Virus record (IMG/VR): IMGVR_UViG_3300023210_000033
Location: 1 to 62,424 of that record
Length of the DNA: 62,424 nucleotides
Source of the DNA: a virus
Strand: one strand, 5' to 3'
The position numbers were made by a program, and so were the translations under genes. The notes beneath the pieces are model-generated. The model made no database searches. It was given only the letters and a program-made list of their open reading frames with translations, and was not told where the DNA came from. Below, piece after piece: positions 51,689-60,129 of this stretch; positions within the stretch are counted from its first letter, which is position 1; every line of letters starts with the position of its first letter.

Positions 51689-52097
51689 ACTTATTCATTT
51701 CTTTTATCATATTCCTATAGACCTTATCGGTGTAGGAAACATTCTTTAAAAACATCGGGTTGACAGAGGCACTTGTAGGTATCTCTTCGCCCGATAATTT
51801 TTTATACATAGTAAGTATCATTCTCTTTCCCTTGTATGATATCTCATACAAAGCCTTAGATTTTCCTGAGCGTTTTCTAAATACGCTTATCCAACCATCC
51901 TTTAGTAGTCTATCAAATCTATTAACGTCCCACGATAGTAGTTCATCAAACTCAGCAAACTTATCTTTGTCGAAATACTTCTCTGAGTATAAGAACAATA
52001 GGATGTCTAAGTCTGCAGTTCCTATTTTGTATTTGGCTTTAATAAAATATCTAACTACCCTCCAATATTTGAGATAGTCATAGTTCTGAATAGGCAT
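51657..52097 (-). CDS. Winged-helix DNA-binding protein
   Basis: 146 aa on the minus strand inside a rightward arm. Helices YKIGTADLDILLFLYSEKYF and KFAEFDELLSWDVNRFDRLL, followed by a wing (GWISVFRKRSGKSKALYEIS) and a long helix, fit a MarR-like winged helix. It could repress or switch late genes. It converges on groES by 32 bases and is driven by a promoter that faces the rightward promoter of the next gene at a distance of three bases. Confidence 0.7.
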   Translation of the reverse strand: MPIQNYDYLKYWRVVRYFIKAKYKIGTADLDILLFLYSEKYFDKDKFAEFDELLSWDVNRFDRLLKDGWISVFRKRSGKSKALYEISYKGKRMILTMYKKLSGEEIPTSASVNPMFLKNVSYTDKVYRNMIKEMNKFIKQQRHQLP

Positions 52098-52109
52098 AAA
52101 TTAAATTGT

Positions 52110-52117
52110 TATCTTTG
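52110..52117 (+). promoter_or_regulatory. Rightward promoter -7 box TATCTTTG
   Basis: Forms one arm of the inverted pair TATCTTTG-TAG-CAAAGATA. Drives the 74-aa gene at 52134. Confidence 0.6.
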
Positions 52118-52120
52118 TAG

Positions 52121-52128
52121 CAAAGATA
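52121..52128 (-). promoter_or_regulatory. Leftward promoter -7 box TATCTTTG
   Basis: Other arm of the same inverted pair, driving the winged-helix gene leftward. Start sites of the two promoters lie in each other's box. Confidence 0.6.
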
Positions 52129-52133
52129 TAAAA

Positions 52134-52358
52134 ATGGGAGACAAGGCTAAAACAGAAAAACCAAAGTACAAAGCAGGAGATGCTTTGAAGGGTATTGCAC
52201 TTGAATTAGATAAGTATACTTTTAAAACTTCAGATGTTACAAAGTGGACTAAACCTAATCCTATAACTACTACCCCATCAACAACGAGAACTCCTTCACA
52301 GTTAAAAGGATTGAACTCGTCTATGAGATTAAGAAGTACTCAAAGAAAAAAATCATAA
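52134..52358 (+). CDS. Small basic Thr-rich protein
   Basis: 74 aa, Lys-rich start, Pro/Thr-rich middle (TTTPSTTRTPSQLKG) and basic end. First of a run of small basic or Cys-containing proteins before the lysis genes. No family recognised. Confidence 0.55.
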   Translation: MGDKAKTEKPKYKAGDALKGIALELDKYTFKTSDVTKWTKPNPITTTPSTTRTPSQLKGLNSSMRLRSTQRKKS

Positions 52359-52362
52359 CGTT

Positions 52363-52491
52363 ATGAACAAAACAATCAAACCTTATTTTACAGGAGCGAA
52401 TAAATCTATGGGAGGTCAGCCTGAAAAAAGTGGACTACCATCTAATAAGCAAATTGCTAATAGTGTTTATTCTAAATGTGGTAAGAAGTAA
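52363..52491 (+). CDS. 42-aa hypothetical protein
   Basis: Reads MNKTIKPYFTGANKSMGGQP and ends YSKCGKK. Starts four bases after the previous stop and is in series with its neighbours. Unknown function. Confidence 0.55.
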   Translation: MNKTIKPYFTGANKSMGGQPEKSGLPSNKQIANSVYSKCGKK

Positions 52492-52506
52492 TAAATACAC
52501 TAAGAG

Positions 52507-52863
52507 ATGAGTTGTAAGGGATTATCAGGAAAGGCTTTGATGGATTGCAAGACAGGACAAAAAGCAACAGTAACTACTGCTTCAGTAAATAGGGTGAACA
52601 ATGACAAAGTGAAAAGAAGAAGCCACTCTACTATTGAAAGCAGTAATCGTATATCTAAAAAAACAGTAAAGGGAGAGAAGATAAAAAGAAAGTCGTACAC
52701 GTTACAGGATGACGGAAGTTTGAGGATAGCAAGGAATAGTTCTTCGAATCCAAAGGGGAGTATAAGAACTATCAAGAATCCTAATCGAGCAACAAGAATA
52801 TTTAATCGAGCAACAAAAAGACTTAATAATCAGCAAAACCTTTTTAATAAAAAAGCATTGTAA
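52507..52863 (+). CDS. Basic hypothetical protein
   Basis: 118 aa, strongly basic with Asn/Arg-rich C-terminus (NRATRIFNRATKRLNNQQNL). It could bind DNA or the capsid interior. It starts MSCKGLSGKALMDCKTGQK. No family recognised. Confidence 0.6.
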   Translation: MSCKGLSGKALMDCKTGQKATVTTASVNRVNNDKVKRRSHSTIESSNRISKKTVKGEKIKRKSYTLQDDGSLRIARNSSSNPKGSIRTIKNPNRATRIFNRATKRLNNQQNLFNKKAL

Positions 52864-52865
52864 CG

Positions 52866-53156
52866 GTGGCAGATAAAGCAAAGATGAAGTGTAATGTTGT
52901 TAAGAAAAGCGACAGAGCAGGTAAGAAAAAAATGGTTAAGGCGTGTTCGGGAGGTAAAGAAAAGTTAATTCATTTCGGTGCTTCAGGATATGGTCATAAT
53001 TATTCTGCTGCTGCACGTAAATCATTTAAGGCTCGTCATAAATGCAGCACCGCTACAAATAAATTATCTGCAAGATATTGGTCTTGTAAGAAATTATGGG
53101 CAGGTGCAGGAGGTTCTACTAAGAGTTCTCCATCAAGTAAAAGAGGAAAATATTAA
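52866..53156 (+). CDS. DUF5872-like Cys-containing basic protein
   Basis: 96 aa, from a GTG at 52866 or an ATG at 52884 (MKCNVV). The block AAARKSFKARHKCSTATNKLSARYWSCKKLW, given here by its ends (residues 48-78), resembles DUF5872-type small phage proteins with KSFKARH and SA.YW.....W. Preceding GKEKLIHFGASGYGH also fits. Function unknown; such genes lie among virion or late genes in many phages. Confidence 0.65.
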   Translation: MADKAKMKCNVVKKSDRAGKKKMVKACSGGKEKLIHFGASGYGHNYSAAARKSFKARHKCSTATNKLSARYWSCKKLWAGAGGSTKSSPSSKRGKY

Positions 53157-53160
53157 TTAT

Positions 53161-53168
53161 TATATTTG
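53161..53168 (+). promoter_or_regulatory. Promoter -7 box TATATTTG
   Basis: TAnnTTTG match five bases after the stop of the previous gene and 15 bases before the ATG at 53183. Confidence 0.5.
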
Positions 53169-53182
53169 TAAAAAATAAAACA

Positions 53183-53323
53183 ATGGGTAAATTATTTGTA
53201 AAGATAGGATTGTGGATGCAGTCCGTATGGTGTAAGTTTCAATGTGCGTGGAATGCATTAGTAGCCAAATGTATGTTTGGTGTGGAGTCTTGCCCAAACA
53301 AATTGTGTACTTGTAAAAAATAA
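53183..53323 (+). CDS. 46-aa Cys/Trp-rich small protein
   Basis: MGKLFVKIGLWMQSVWCKFQ... ending CTCKK, with six cysteines and an amphipathic start. Too short for length-filtered detection. It may be membrane-associated; unknown function. Confidence 0.55.
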   Translation: MGKLFVKIGLWMQSVWCKFQCAWNALVAKCMFGVESCPNKLCTCKK

Positions 53324-53328
53324 TTCAA

Positions 53329-53484
53329 ATGAAATCAAAAGGATTAGGAGATACTATTGAAAAAATTACAACGGCAACAGGAATCAAAACTGTAGTAGAT
53401 AAAGTTTCAAAAGCTACAGGTAAAGAGTGTGGTTGCTCAAAACGAAAGGACTCTTTGAACAGAGCCTTTCCTTATAAGAAATAA
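53329..53484 (+). CDS. 51-aa conserved small phage protein (KGLGDTIEKIT family)
   Basis: MKSKGLGDTIEKITTATGIK, then KECGCSKRKDSLNRAFPYKK. The layout (GLGDTIEKIT.ATGIK..V, then C-G-C and a final FPY-K) is one I know from many Bacteroidetes phages and prophages, usually just before holin and amidase genes. The two cysteines may bind metal. Function unknown. Confidence 0.65.
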   Translation: MKSKGLGDTIEKITTATGIKTVVDKVSKATGKECGCSKRKDSLNRAFPYKK

Positions 53485-53510
53485 GATGAGGTTAACCACA
53501 GTAAAAAACA

Positions 53511-53693
53511 ATGAGTAGTTGGATGGGAGATATGAAAATGTATTTACTTAATGTAAGTACTCTTGCGATATCAATGTCGCATATAGATATGATATTAAAA
53601 ATTACTCTTCTTGGGTTATCTGTGGGATACACCGCTCAACGTTGGTACTTGTTAGATAAGGAGAGAAGAAAAAATAATGAGAAAGATAAATAA
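53511..53693 (+). CDS. Small one-span membrane protein, holin candidate
   Basis: 60 aa: short N-terminus, a hydrophobic span (IDMILKITLLGLSVGYTAQR), then a basic tail (DKERRKNNEKDK). Directly before, and overlapping by 17 bases, the amidase gene, so a holin or pinholin-like role is likely. Confidence 0.55.
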   Translation: MSSWMGDMKMYLLNVSTLAISMSHIDMILKITLLGLSVGYTAQRWYLLDKERRKNNEKDK

Positions 53694-54090
53694 AATTATC
53701 ATTCATTGCTCAGCAACGAGAGAGGGTCAAGACGTAAGTATTGAAACTATAAGAGGATGGCACGTTGATGGTAGAGGGTGGTCAGACATTGGATACCATT
53801 ACATAATAACTTTGGATGGATTAGCGAAAGTAGGTAGACCAATTGAAAGGTCGGGCGCTCATACAAAGGGACACAATTCAGATTCAATCGGTATCTGTTA
53901 TATTGGAGGAGTTGACCAAGACGTTAATCCTAAAGATACACGAAACGAAATGCAAAAGATAAGTCTTATCAATTTGCTTACAACATTAAAATCTATTTAC
54001 GGAGACGATGTAACTATACATGGTCATAGAGAATTTTCAGCAAAGGCGTGTCCGAGTTTTGATGCCGCTGAAGAATACAAAGGCATATGA
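53677..54090 (+). CDS. N-acetylmuramoyl-L-alanine amidase (endolysin)
   Basis: 137 aa, Amidase_2 family, T7-lysozyme size. Zinc ligands: HCSAT (H11 area), and near the C-terminus HGHREFSAKACPSFD with the zinc Cys. Also GWSDIGYHYIITLDG (about 34-48) with the Tyr/His pair of the family. It cuts the bond between MurNAc and L-Ala in the wall. No signal peptide, so it needs a holin; two candidates flank it (53511 and 54087, the latter in ATGA overlap). Confidence 0.9.
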   Translation: MRKINKIIIHCSATREGQDVSIETIRGWHVDGRGWSDIGYHYIITLDGLAKVGRPIERSGAHTKGHNSDSIGICYIGGVDQDVNPKDTRNEMQKISLINLLTTLKSIYGDDVTIHGHREFSAKACPSFDAAEEYKGI

Positions 54091-54479
54091 AAAAAATAAT
54101 TGAATGGTTCGGTGGTAGTGTAGTTAAAGATTTAATGGGAGGTCTTGACAAACTCTTTACGTCAAAGGAAGAAAAAATTATAGCTGAGAATGCTATCAAA
54201 CAAATCCTTATTCAAAAACAATTAGAGTTGCAGAAAATGCAAACTGAAATCATAGTGACAGAAGCAAAAGGTAATTGGCTTCAAAGAAGTTGGAGACCTA
54301 TACTAATGTTAGCTTTTGGTTTCATTGTTATCTATGTAAAATTTATTGCACCATTATTTGATTTAAGAATTCCTGAGTTAGAAAATGAGTTTTGGAATTT
54401 ACTACAATTAGGTATCGGAGGTTATGTAATTGGTAGGACCGGAGAGAAGATGATGGACTCCTACACGAAAAAAAAGTAG
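54087..54479 (+). CDS. Holin (3TM/GTA-like holin family candidate)
   Basis: 130 aa. An amphipathic start, a long coiled coil (EKIIAENAIKQILIQKQLEL), WLQRSWRPILMLAFGFIVIY as the key holin block, and a second hydrophobic region (FWNLLQLGIGGYVIGRTG). The WLQ..WRP..ML motif is typical of the 3TM/GTA-like holins. It would open the inner membrane for the endolysin. Overlaps the amidase gene by ATGA. Confidence 0.75.
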   Translation: MKKIIEWFGGSVVKDLMGGLDKLFTSKEEKIIAENAIKQILIQKQLELQKMQTEIIVTEAKGNWLQRSWRPILMLAFGFIVIYVKFIAPLFDLRIPELENEFWNLLQLGIGGYVIGRTGEKMMDSYTKKK

Positions 54480-54493
54480 TCGCTTAAATTGTT

Positions 54494-54501
54494 TACCTTT
54501 G
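54494..54501 (+). promoter_or_regulatory. Promoter -7 box TACCTTTG for the fibre operon
   Basis: TAnnTTTG match 26 bases before the ATG at 54527, after the lysis genes. Confidence 0.55.
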
Positions 54502-54526
54502 TAGAATCAAAGGACATTAGAGCAAT

Positions 54527-55258
54527 ATGGCAAGAATAAGTACATACCCGATAGATGATGCGATATCCGGAGGAGACAAATGGATTGGCTCTGATGCGGC
54601 TTCTGCAAATGCAACAAAAAACTTTACCGTAAACAAGGTAGCTGCATTTATTAATGCAGGAAATCTTATTCAATCACAAAGTTTAAGATATGTATATCAA
54701 GATTGGCAGTTAGGTGATTCAAGATTAAATGGTAGCATTTCATTTGAACAACCTCAATCAACAGAGAGTGTTTTGATTTCTACAATAAGCACTTTGAAGT
54801 TTAGTAAGTATACTAAATTTTTAAAACAAGAAGTACCTAATTTTTATACAACCCCTTTAATTGGTACTACGGTACTATTAACACAAGCGGATGATATAAA
54901 TAATTGGGCAATCTGTAAGTGGGATAGTTCAACGCAAGATGCAAAAGAAACTGACTTCTATGACATTGGTTTATCTATCATCTCCTGCTCAGGTTATCTA
55001 AATAAGGACAAAGATTATTTAGTATCTTTGCTGCAGTATACAGATGGCGGTGGAAGCGGAGGAGATGCGAATTTTGTCTACGTACAAGGAGCGCCTTCAG
55101 CCGTATGGAATGTAACACATAACCTTGATAAGTTTTGTTCTGTTACAGTAACAGATACTGCAGGGACAGAGGTAATAGGAACTGTTGATTACATAAGTAG
55201 AAATGAAGTAAGGATAATATTTAGTGCACCTTTTTCGGGAGAAGCATTTTTTAATTAA
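54527..55258 (+). CDS. Short tail fibre / adaptor protein
   Basis: 243 aa. N-terminus MARISTYPIDDAISGGDKWI GSD-type resembles the starts of the 60130 fibre (MGKISTYSID...DKVIGSD) and the 5'-truncated fibre at 2, so it is a shared attachment domain. After a GGGSGG hinge comes a fibre-end domain VYVQGAPSAVWNVTHNLDK ... FSAPFSGEAFFN, a domain seen in many phage fibres that ends in a Phe-Phe/Tyr-Leu-Asn tip. First gene of the fibre operon. Confidence 0.7.
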   Translation: MARISTYPIDDAISGGDKWIGSDAASANATKNFTVNKVAAFINAGNLIQSQSLRYVYQDWQLGDSRLNGSISFEQPQSTESVLISTISTLKFSKYTKFLKQEVPNFYTTPLIGTTVLLTQADDINNWAICKWDSSTQDAKETDFYDIGLSIISCSGYLNKDKDYLVSLLQYTDGGGSGGDANFVYVQGAPSAVWNVTHNLDKFCSVTVTDTAGTEVIGTVDYISRNEVRIIFSAPFSGEAFFN

Positions 55259-55290
55259 ACAATAGAGTATAAACAAAAACAAAATAAGTT

Positions 55291-57147
55291 ATGGCAATTA
55301 GGTATTTAGACAACATTAACTTAGAGGAGAATCAGTTACTGAATGCCTCTTTGCAACAAGTTGCGACAGACCCTTCAGGGTTTGAAGGACAAATTATTTT
55401 CAACACAACATCAAAAACGTTTAAGTACTATAATGGTAGTGCGTTTATTGAGTTAGATGGAAGCGGAGACATCTCAGGTGTAACTGCAGGAACAGGTTTA
55501 TCAGGAGGTGGTACATCAGGTACTGTTACTCTTGCGGTAGACTATTTAGGTTCAGATAATATTATTTTATCTGCAACTGCGATGACTGCCAAAGTAGTGA
55601 ATACTGACATTATTATGTTAGTAGATGAGACTGATAGTAATGTTTACAAGACTGCATTATCAAATCTTCCATTTACAAATAACGCAGGTACAGTAACTTC
55701 TGTTGGAGCAGCTAACGGAACATTCATTAGTAGTTCAAGTGCAGACGTTACAACTACAGGTGATTTAACATATGACCTTAGTGCTACAGGAACTGCAAGT
55801 TCTTCTACTTACTTACGTGGTGATAATACTTGGGCTTCTGTTCCGGGTGGATATCAGAGTTGGGAATTAGGTGCTGATTCAGGAACTTCTAATAGCATTA
55901 TCAATAAAGACACGGTAAATATAAAAGGTGGTGTAGGTTTATCATCAAGTATTTCAACCGCTACAACAATATCTGATATAGTAATTGACTTAGATAATAC
56001 CGCAGTTTCTGCAGGTTCTTACACCTCAGCAAACATCACGGTTGATGGTCAAGGACGTATTACTGCCGCTGCAAATGGAGCATCAGGAACTATGTCTTCT
56101 TTCAGCGTAGCAGGTGATACCGGTACTGCACAGAGCATTACTAATGGTAATACATTAACTTTCGTTGGTGGTGAAGGTATTGATACCTCAGCAGCAGCAA
56201 CAGATAAAATAAACATTGTACTTGACCTTACGGAACTTCCTACAAGAAGTGCAACGATAGACCCTAAGGCAGATTATTTAATTGGATTATTTGATAAAGG
56301 AGCAGACCAAAACAAAACGCTTATTGGGACCCTTGGTCTTAGTATGTTCGCAGCACCATCTGCTGATTTAAGTATTGCTTCAAATAAACTTACTGACGTT
56401 ACTGACCCAACTGCGGCTCAGGATGCAGCAACTAAGAATTATGTAGATACAACATTCGCAGGTTCAGGAGCATTAATCTATCAAGGTGGATACGATGCAA
56501 CAACTGCAGCGCCATCAGTAGGTGTTAAGCAAGGTTGGACATATGCAGTAACTGTAGCAGGTACAGGAAACCCGGCAGGATTTTGGAGTCCTACATTAGA
56601 GGTTGGTGATTTAGTTATCGCTAATATTGATACTCCAAAAACTGCAGCGGATTGGACAGAGATTAACAAGAACATTGACGTTGCAACCGCAACAGTTCAA
56701 GGTATTGCTAACTTCCCAACTGCAGGTGGATTAAGTGTATCATCAGGTGCAGTAAGTCTTGCTAATACAGGAACTGCAGTAACAAACTTAGGTAGCGCAA
56801 GTGACTCTTTAAAGATAACTACTGATGCTAAAGGTAGAGTTACGGCAGCAAGTAAGCAGAGCATTCAGATTACAACTTCACAGATTACAAACTTCTGTGA
56901 TGATGTTGCGACTTGTATTAGTGATAGAAACTCTTTTGCAGGTAGTATTGGAGATGGGAAACTAACTTCAATAGCAGTAAAACATAATCTTAGTAGTCAA
57001 GATGTAATAGTGCAAGTTTATGACACAACAACATTTGATACAATTAATGTTCAAGTTGTTAGAACAAGTGCTTCTGAGGTTACTATTTCAACAACTAAAC
57101 CACTTGGTCTTAATGCAGCAAGAGTGCTTGTAAGCAAAATAGGGTAA
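55291..57147 (+). CDS. Tail fibre protein
   Basis: 618 aa. N-terminus MAIRYLDNINLEENQLLNAS then a fibre start domain EGQIIFNTTSKTFKYYNGSA, then repeated beta units (GTGLSGGGTSGTVTL, GTFISSSSADVTTTGDLTY). A central carbohydrate/attachment part around GSGALIYQGGYDATTAAPSV (about 390-440) and the C-terminal domain LTSIAVKHNLSSQDVIVQVY (about 553-572) that ends LNAARVLVSKIG. Probably a trimeric side fibre. Confidence 0.75.
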   Translation: MAIRYLDNINLEENQLLNASLQQVATDPSGFEGQIIFNTTSKTFKYYNGSAFIELDGSGDISGVTAGTGLSGGGTSGTVTLAVDYLGSDNIILSATAMTAKVVNTDIIMLVDETDSNVYKTALSNLPFTNNAGTVTSVGAANGTFISSSSADVTTTGDLTYDLSATGTASSSTYLRGDNTWASVPGGYQSWELGADSGTSNSIINKDTVNIKGGVGLSSSISTATTISDIVIDLDNTAVSAGSYTSANITVDGQGRITAAANGASGTMSSFSVAGDTGTAQSITNGNTLTFVGGEGIDTSAAATDKINIVLDLTELPTRSATIDPKADYLIGLFDKGADQNKTLIGTLGLSMFAAPSADLSIASNKLTDVTDPTAAQDAATKNYVDTTFAGSGALIYQGGYDATTAAPSVGVKQGWTYAVTVAGTGNPAGFWSPTLEVGDLVIANIDTPKTAADWTEINKNIDVATATVQGIANFPTAGGLSVSSGAVSLANTGTAVTNLGSASDSLKITTDAKGRVTAASKQSIQITTSQITNFCDDVATCISDRNSFAGSIGDGKLTSIAVKHNLSSQDVIVQVYDTTTFDTINVQVVRTSASEVTISTTKPLGLNAARVLVSKIG

Positions 57148-57163
57148 AAACTAAAACACATAT

Positions 57164-59845
57164 ATGTCAATTAGATTCAAAGATAGTATTGAGATTGACG
57201 GTACTGTAACGGTAGGTGGACAAGGGTTGGGGGCTAACGCCTTCAACTCCACCACTATACCAACTAATAACAATCAAATAACCAATGGAGCAGGGTACAT
57301 TACTCTTGCTCAAGTACCGGGAGAATCTGATACTTTAGCTACAGTTACAGGTAGAGGTGCTACAACAAGTAGTGCCCTTACTTTAAATGGTAACGTAACA
57401 TTAGGTAGTCAGGCTGATTTAATATTTAAAGACTTATCAGGAACTTTCCCAACAACGGGTAAAGGTTTTGATTGGACTTTAAATAATGATGGCGCAAGAA
57501 TCTATGCAATGCAACCATCAAGCGATTCAATTGATTTTGTTTTTAAGCTAAGGGATAATGCAACTCTAAATGATAGATTTGTATTTTGGGTGGATGACTA
57601 CACAGGTGTTAATGGAGATAGATATCCTCTTGTTATTAGAGGTGGTACTCAGTTTGATTTAGTAGATTCATCTTTATATACCAATGGTACTGTAAGGCTT
57701 TCTAACACAGGTGCTTTAACAAATGTTACAAACACCAATTGGGATAACGCTTACAACAATCAGATTACAAAACTTGCCGTAACAGGTAACGCAACCAAGA
57801 CCTTAACTGCTACTCAACAAGATGGTGGTACGTTAACTGCATCTTGGACAGACAACTCTGCTTCGGTAAGCAATAACAAAATTACATTATCTGCAGGTTC
57901 AGGTATGAGTGGTGGAGGAGACTTCACACTAAACCAAGCGGTAGATAAAACTATTACACTTACCAACAACGATAAAGGTTCTTCTCAGGATATATTTAAA
58001 AACGTAACTGATGGTGTAAGCACTATTACTGCAAGTAGTAATAATGATACTTTAACTTTATTAGGTTGTAAAGGAACAAATGTAACTGTTAACGAAAAGG
58101 AAAGAACAATTGAATTTTGTGTTGATAGACAAACTTTGTCTGTAGTAAATGAAGAACTTACTATAAGCGATGGAAACACAGTAACCCTACCAACAAACAC
58201 CGGACCACAAGGACCTAAAGGAGACACAGGAGACACCGGTGCAGCCGGTGCTAAAGGTGACACAGGTGCTGCAGGAGCAAGAGGATTAACAGGACCGGAA
58301 GGACCTCAGGGAGACCAAGGAGACCAAGGGGTAAAAGGAGACACCGGAAGCCAAGGTGCTAAAGGAGACACGGGAAGCCAAGGGATTCAAGGAGTTAAGG
58401 GAGACACCGGTGCTGCAGGAGCAAGAGGTGCTGCAGGTACTGATGGTAAAAATGGAACTGACGGAGCGAAGGGTGACACAGGTGACCAAGGTGTAAAAGG
58501 TGACACAGGTGCTCAAGGTCCTATCGGTTTAACAGGACCGGAAGGACCGCAAGGGGATATTGGTAAAACCGGTGCTGCAGGTGCTAAGGGTGATACCGGT
58601 GCTGCAGGTGCTAAGGGTGATACCGGTGCAGTTGGACCTGAAGGACCACAGGGCGCTAAGGGTGACACAGGTGGTCAAGGTATCCAAGGACCTAAAGGTG
58701 ACACAGGTGGTCAAGGTATCCAAGGACCTAAAGGAGATACAGGAGCAGCAGGTGCAAAGGGAGATACAGGAGCAGCCGGTGCGAAGGGTGATACAGGAGC
58801 AGCCGGTGCTAAAGGTGACACAGGTGCACGAGGACCTCAAGGGGATATTGGTGACACAGGTGCGCAAGGAAAACAAGGAGACATTGGATTGACAGGACCT
58901 GCCGGAGCAAGAGGAGCCGCAGGTACAAACGGAACAGATGGAGCAAAAGGCGATACAGGACCTCAAGGAGCAAAAGGCGACACAGGCGCAGTTGGAGGCG
59001 TAGGACCTGAAGGTCCTGCCGGAGCAAAAGGCGATACAGGTGCTAAAGGCGATACAGGTGCGCAAGGACCTATTGGATTAACAGGACCTGCAGGAGCGAA
59101 AGGAAGTACAGGTGCTGCCGGAACAAACGGAAAAGATGGTGCGCAAGGACCTGAAGGACCTGAAGGACCAAAGGGTAGCACAGGATTAACAGGACCGACA
59201 GGACCGCAAGGACCTGCCGGAGCAAAAGGTGCTGCAGGAACAAATGGTTCTGATGGAGCAACCGGACCTGAAGGACCTGAAGGACCGAAAGGAAGCACGG
59301 GTAGTACAGGTGGAGTAGGTCCTCAAGGACCTGCAGGAGCGAAAGGAGATACCGGTGCAGCAGGAGCAGCAGGTACTGATGGTAAACCCGGAGCAACAGG
59401 AGCGCAAGGTCCTGCCGGAGCGAAAGGAGATATCGGTTCAACAGGACCTCAAGGTCCTGCAGGTGCAAAGGGTAACACAGGAGCAGCAGGAACAAACGGA
59501 ACGAACGGAAAGGACGGAGCGACAGGAGCGACAGGACCACAAGGACCTGCCGGTGCTAAAGGTAATACAGGTAGTACAGGACCTGCCGGAGCAACCGGAC
59601 CGCAAGGTGCTCAGGGAGCAACAGGCTCGAGAGGAGCAACCGGAGCAACCGGACCTAAAGGAGACACAGGACCACAAGGACCTGCAGGAACTGATGGTGG
59701 TGGAGATGTTTATCTAAATGGAAAATCAACAACTATTAAAAGTCAAAGTTTTTGGACCGAAGGAAAGACACAATACTTACAGATTACTTTTGAAGATGGA
59801 AGCACAACTTGTATCCTTTTGACAAACTGTGAATTTGGTCGATAG
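57164..59845 (+). CDS. Collagen-like tail fibre protein
   Basis: 893 aa. N-terminal fibre domain (1-346) with a start [20 protein letters not shown], then Gly-X-Y from 347 to 844, about 166 triplets with no break that I can see, then a C-terminal cap (845-893, [20 protein letters not shown]). Common triplets are [24 protein letters not shown]; Lys is nearly always in the Y place, Pro mainly in X. It would form a long collagen triple-helix shaft. The repeated DNA makes length change by slippage or recombination likely. Confidence 0.9.
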   Translation: MSIRFKDSIEIDGTVTVGGQGLGANAFNSTTIPTNNNQITNGAGYITLAQVPGESDTLATVTGRGATTSSALTLNGNVTLGSQADLIFKDLSGTFPTTGKGFDWTLNNDGARIYAMQPSSDSIDFVFKLRDNATLNDRFVFWVDDYTGVNGDRYPLVIRGGTQFDLVDSSLYTNGTVRLSNTGALTNVTNTNWDNAYNNQITKLAVTGNATKTLTATQQDGGTLTASWTDNSASVSNNKITLSAGSGMSGGGDFTLNQAVDKTITLTNNDKGSSQDIFKNVTDGVSTITASSNNDTLTLLGCKGTNVTVNEKERTIEFCVDRQTLSVVNEELTISDGNTVTLPTNTGPQGPKGDTGDTGAAGAKGDTGAAGARGLTGPEGPQGDQGDQGVKGDTGSQGAKGDTGSQGIQGVKGDTGAAGARGAAGTDGKNGTDGAKGDTGDQGVKGDTGAQGPIGLTGPEGPQGDIGKTGAAGAKGDTGAAGAKGDTGAVGPEGPQGAKGDTGGQGIQGPKGDTGGQGIQGPKGDTGAAGAKGDTGAAGAKGDTGAAGAKGDTGARGPQGDIGDTGAQGKQGDIGLTGPAGARGAAGTNGTDGAKGDTGPQGAKGDTGAVGGVGPEGPAGAKGDTGAKGDTGAQGPIGLTGPAGAKGSTGAAGTNGKDGAQGPEGPEGPKGSTGLTGPTGPQGPAGAKGAAGTNGSDGATGPEGPEGPKGSTGSTGGVGPQGPAGAKGDTGAAGAAGTDGKPGATGAQGPAGAKGDIGSTGPQGPAGAKGNTGAAGTNGTNGKDGATGATGPQGPAGAKGNTGSTGPAGATGPQGAQGATGSRGATGATGPKGDTGPQGPAGTDGGGDVYLNGKSTTIKSQSFWTEGKTQYLQITFEDGSTTCILLTNCEFGR

Positions 59846-59853
59846 AAATTTCA

Positions 59854-59861
59854 TATCTTTG
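59854..59861 (+). promoter_or_regulatory. Promoter -7 box TATCTTTG
   Basis: Exact TAnnTTTG match after the collagen-like gene and 26 bases before the ATG at 59887, with a TTG at 59835-59837 as a possible -33 element. Confidence 0.6.
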
Positions 59862-59886
59862 TAACTAATAATTAAATAAAAATCAA

Positions 59887-60126
59887 ATGGCAAAATTAAG
59901 TAAGAAAGAATTAGAGTCTATTCAAAAATTAATGAATGACTTTAATCAAGTTAAAATGCAACTCGGAGATACTGTTATTACACAACACAGTTTGATGAGC
60001 AATGTAGAAGAGTTAAAGGTTGCTTATGCAAAAGAAGAGCAGAAGCTAATTAAAAAATACGGAGAAAACTCTGTAGTTAATGTCCAAACAGGAGAGATAA
60101 CAGAGAAGACCCCGGATAAAAAATAA
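59887..60126 (+). CDS. Small coiled-coil protein
   Basis: 79 aa, MAKLSKKELESIQKLMNDFN, one long charged helix, then a short polar tail (GEITEKTPDKK). Similar small proteins are common in flavophages near fibre genes. It may be a chaperone or trimerisation helper for fibres. Starts new transcription unit. Confidence 0.6.
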   Translation: MAKLSKKELESIQKLMNDFNQVKMQLGDTVITQHSLMSNVEELKVAYAKEEQKLIKKYGENSVVNVQTGEITEKTPDKK

Positions 60127-60129
60127 ACA

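Noticed and set aside
58286-59677. Long antisense and alternative-frame ORFs across the collagen-like gene
   Set aside because: They are shadows of the Gly-X-Y repeat (Cys/Ser- or Leu-rich readings) and overlap a clear gene.
57164-59845. CRISPR-like repeats
   Set aside because: Repeats are three-residue coding periodicity with no spacers. The dispersed palindrome also has no regular spacing, so no CRISPR array is present.
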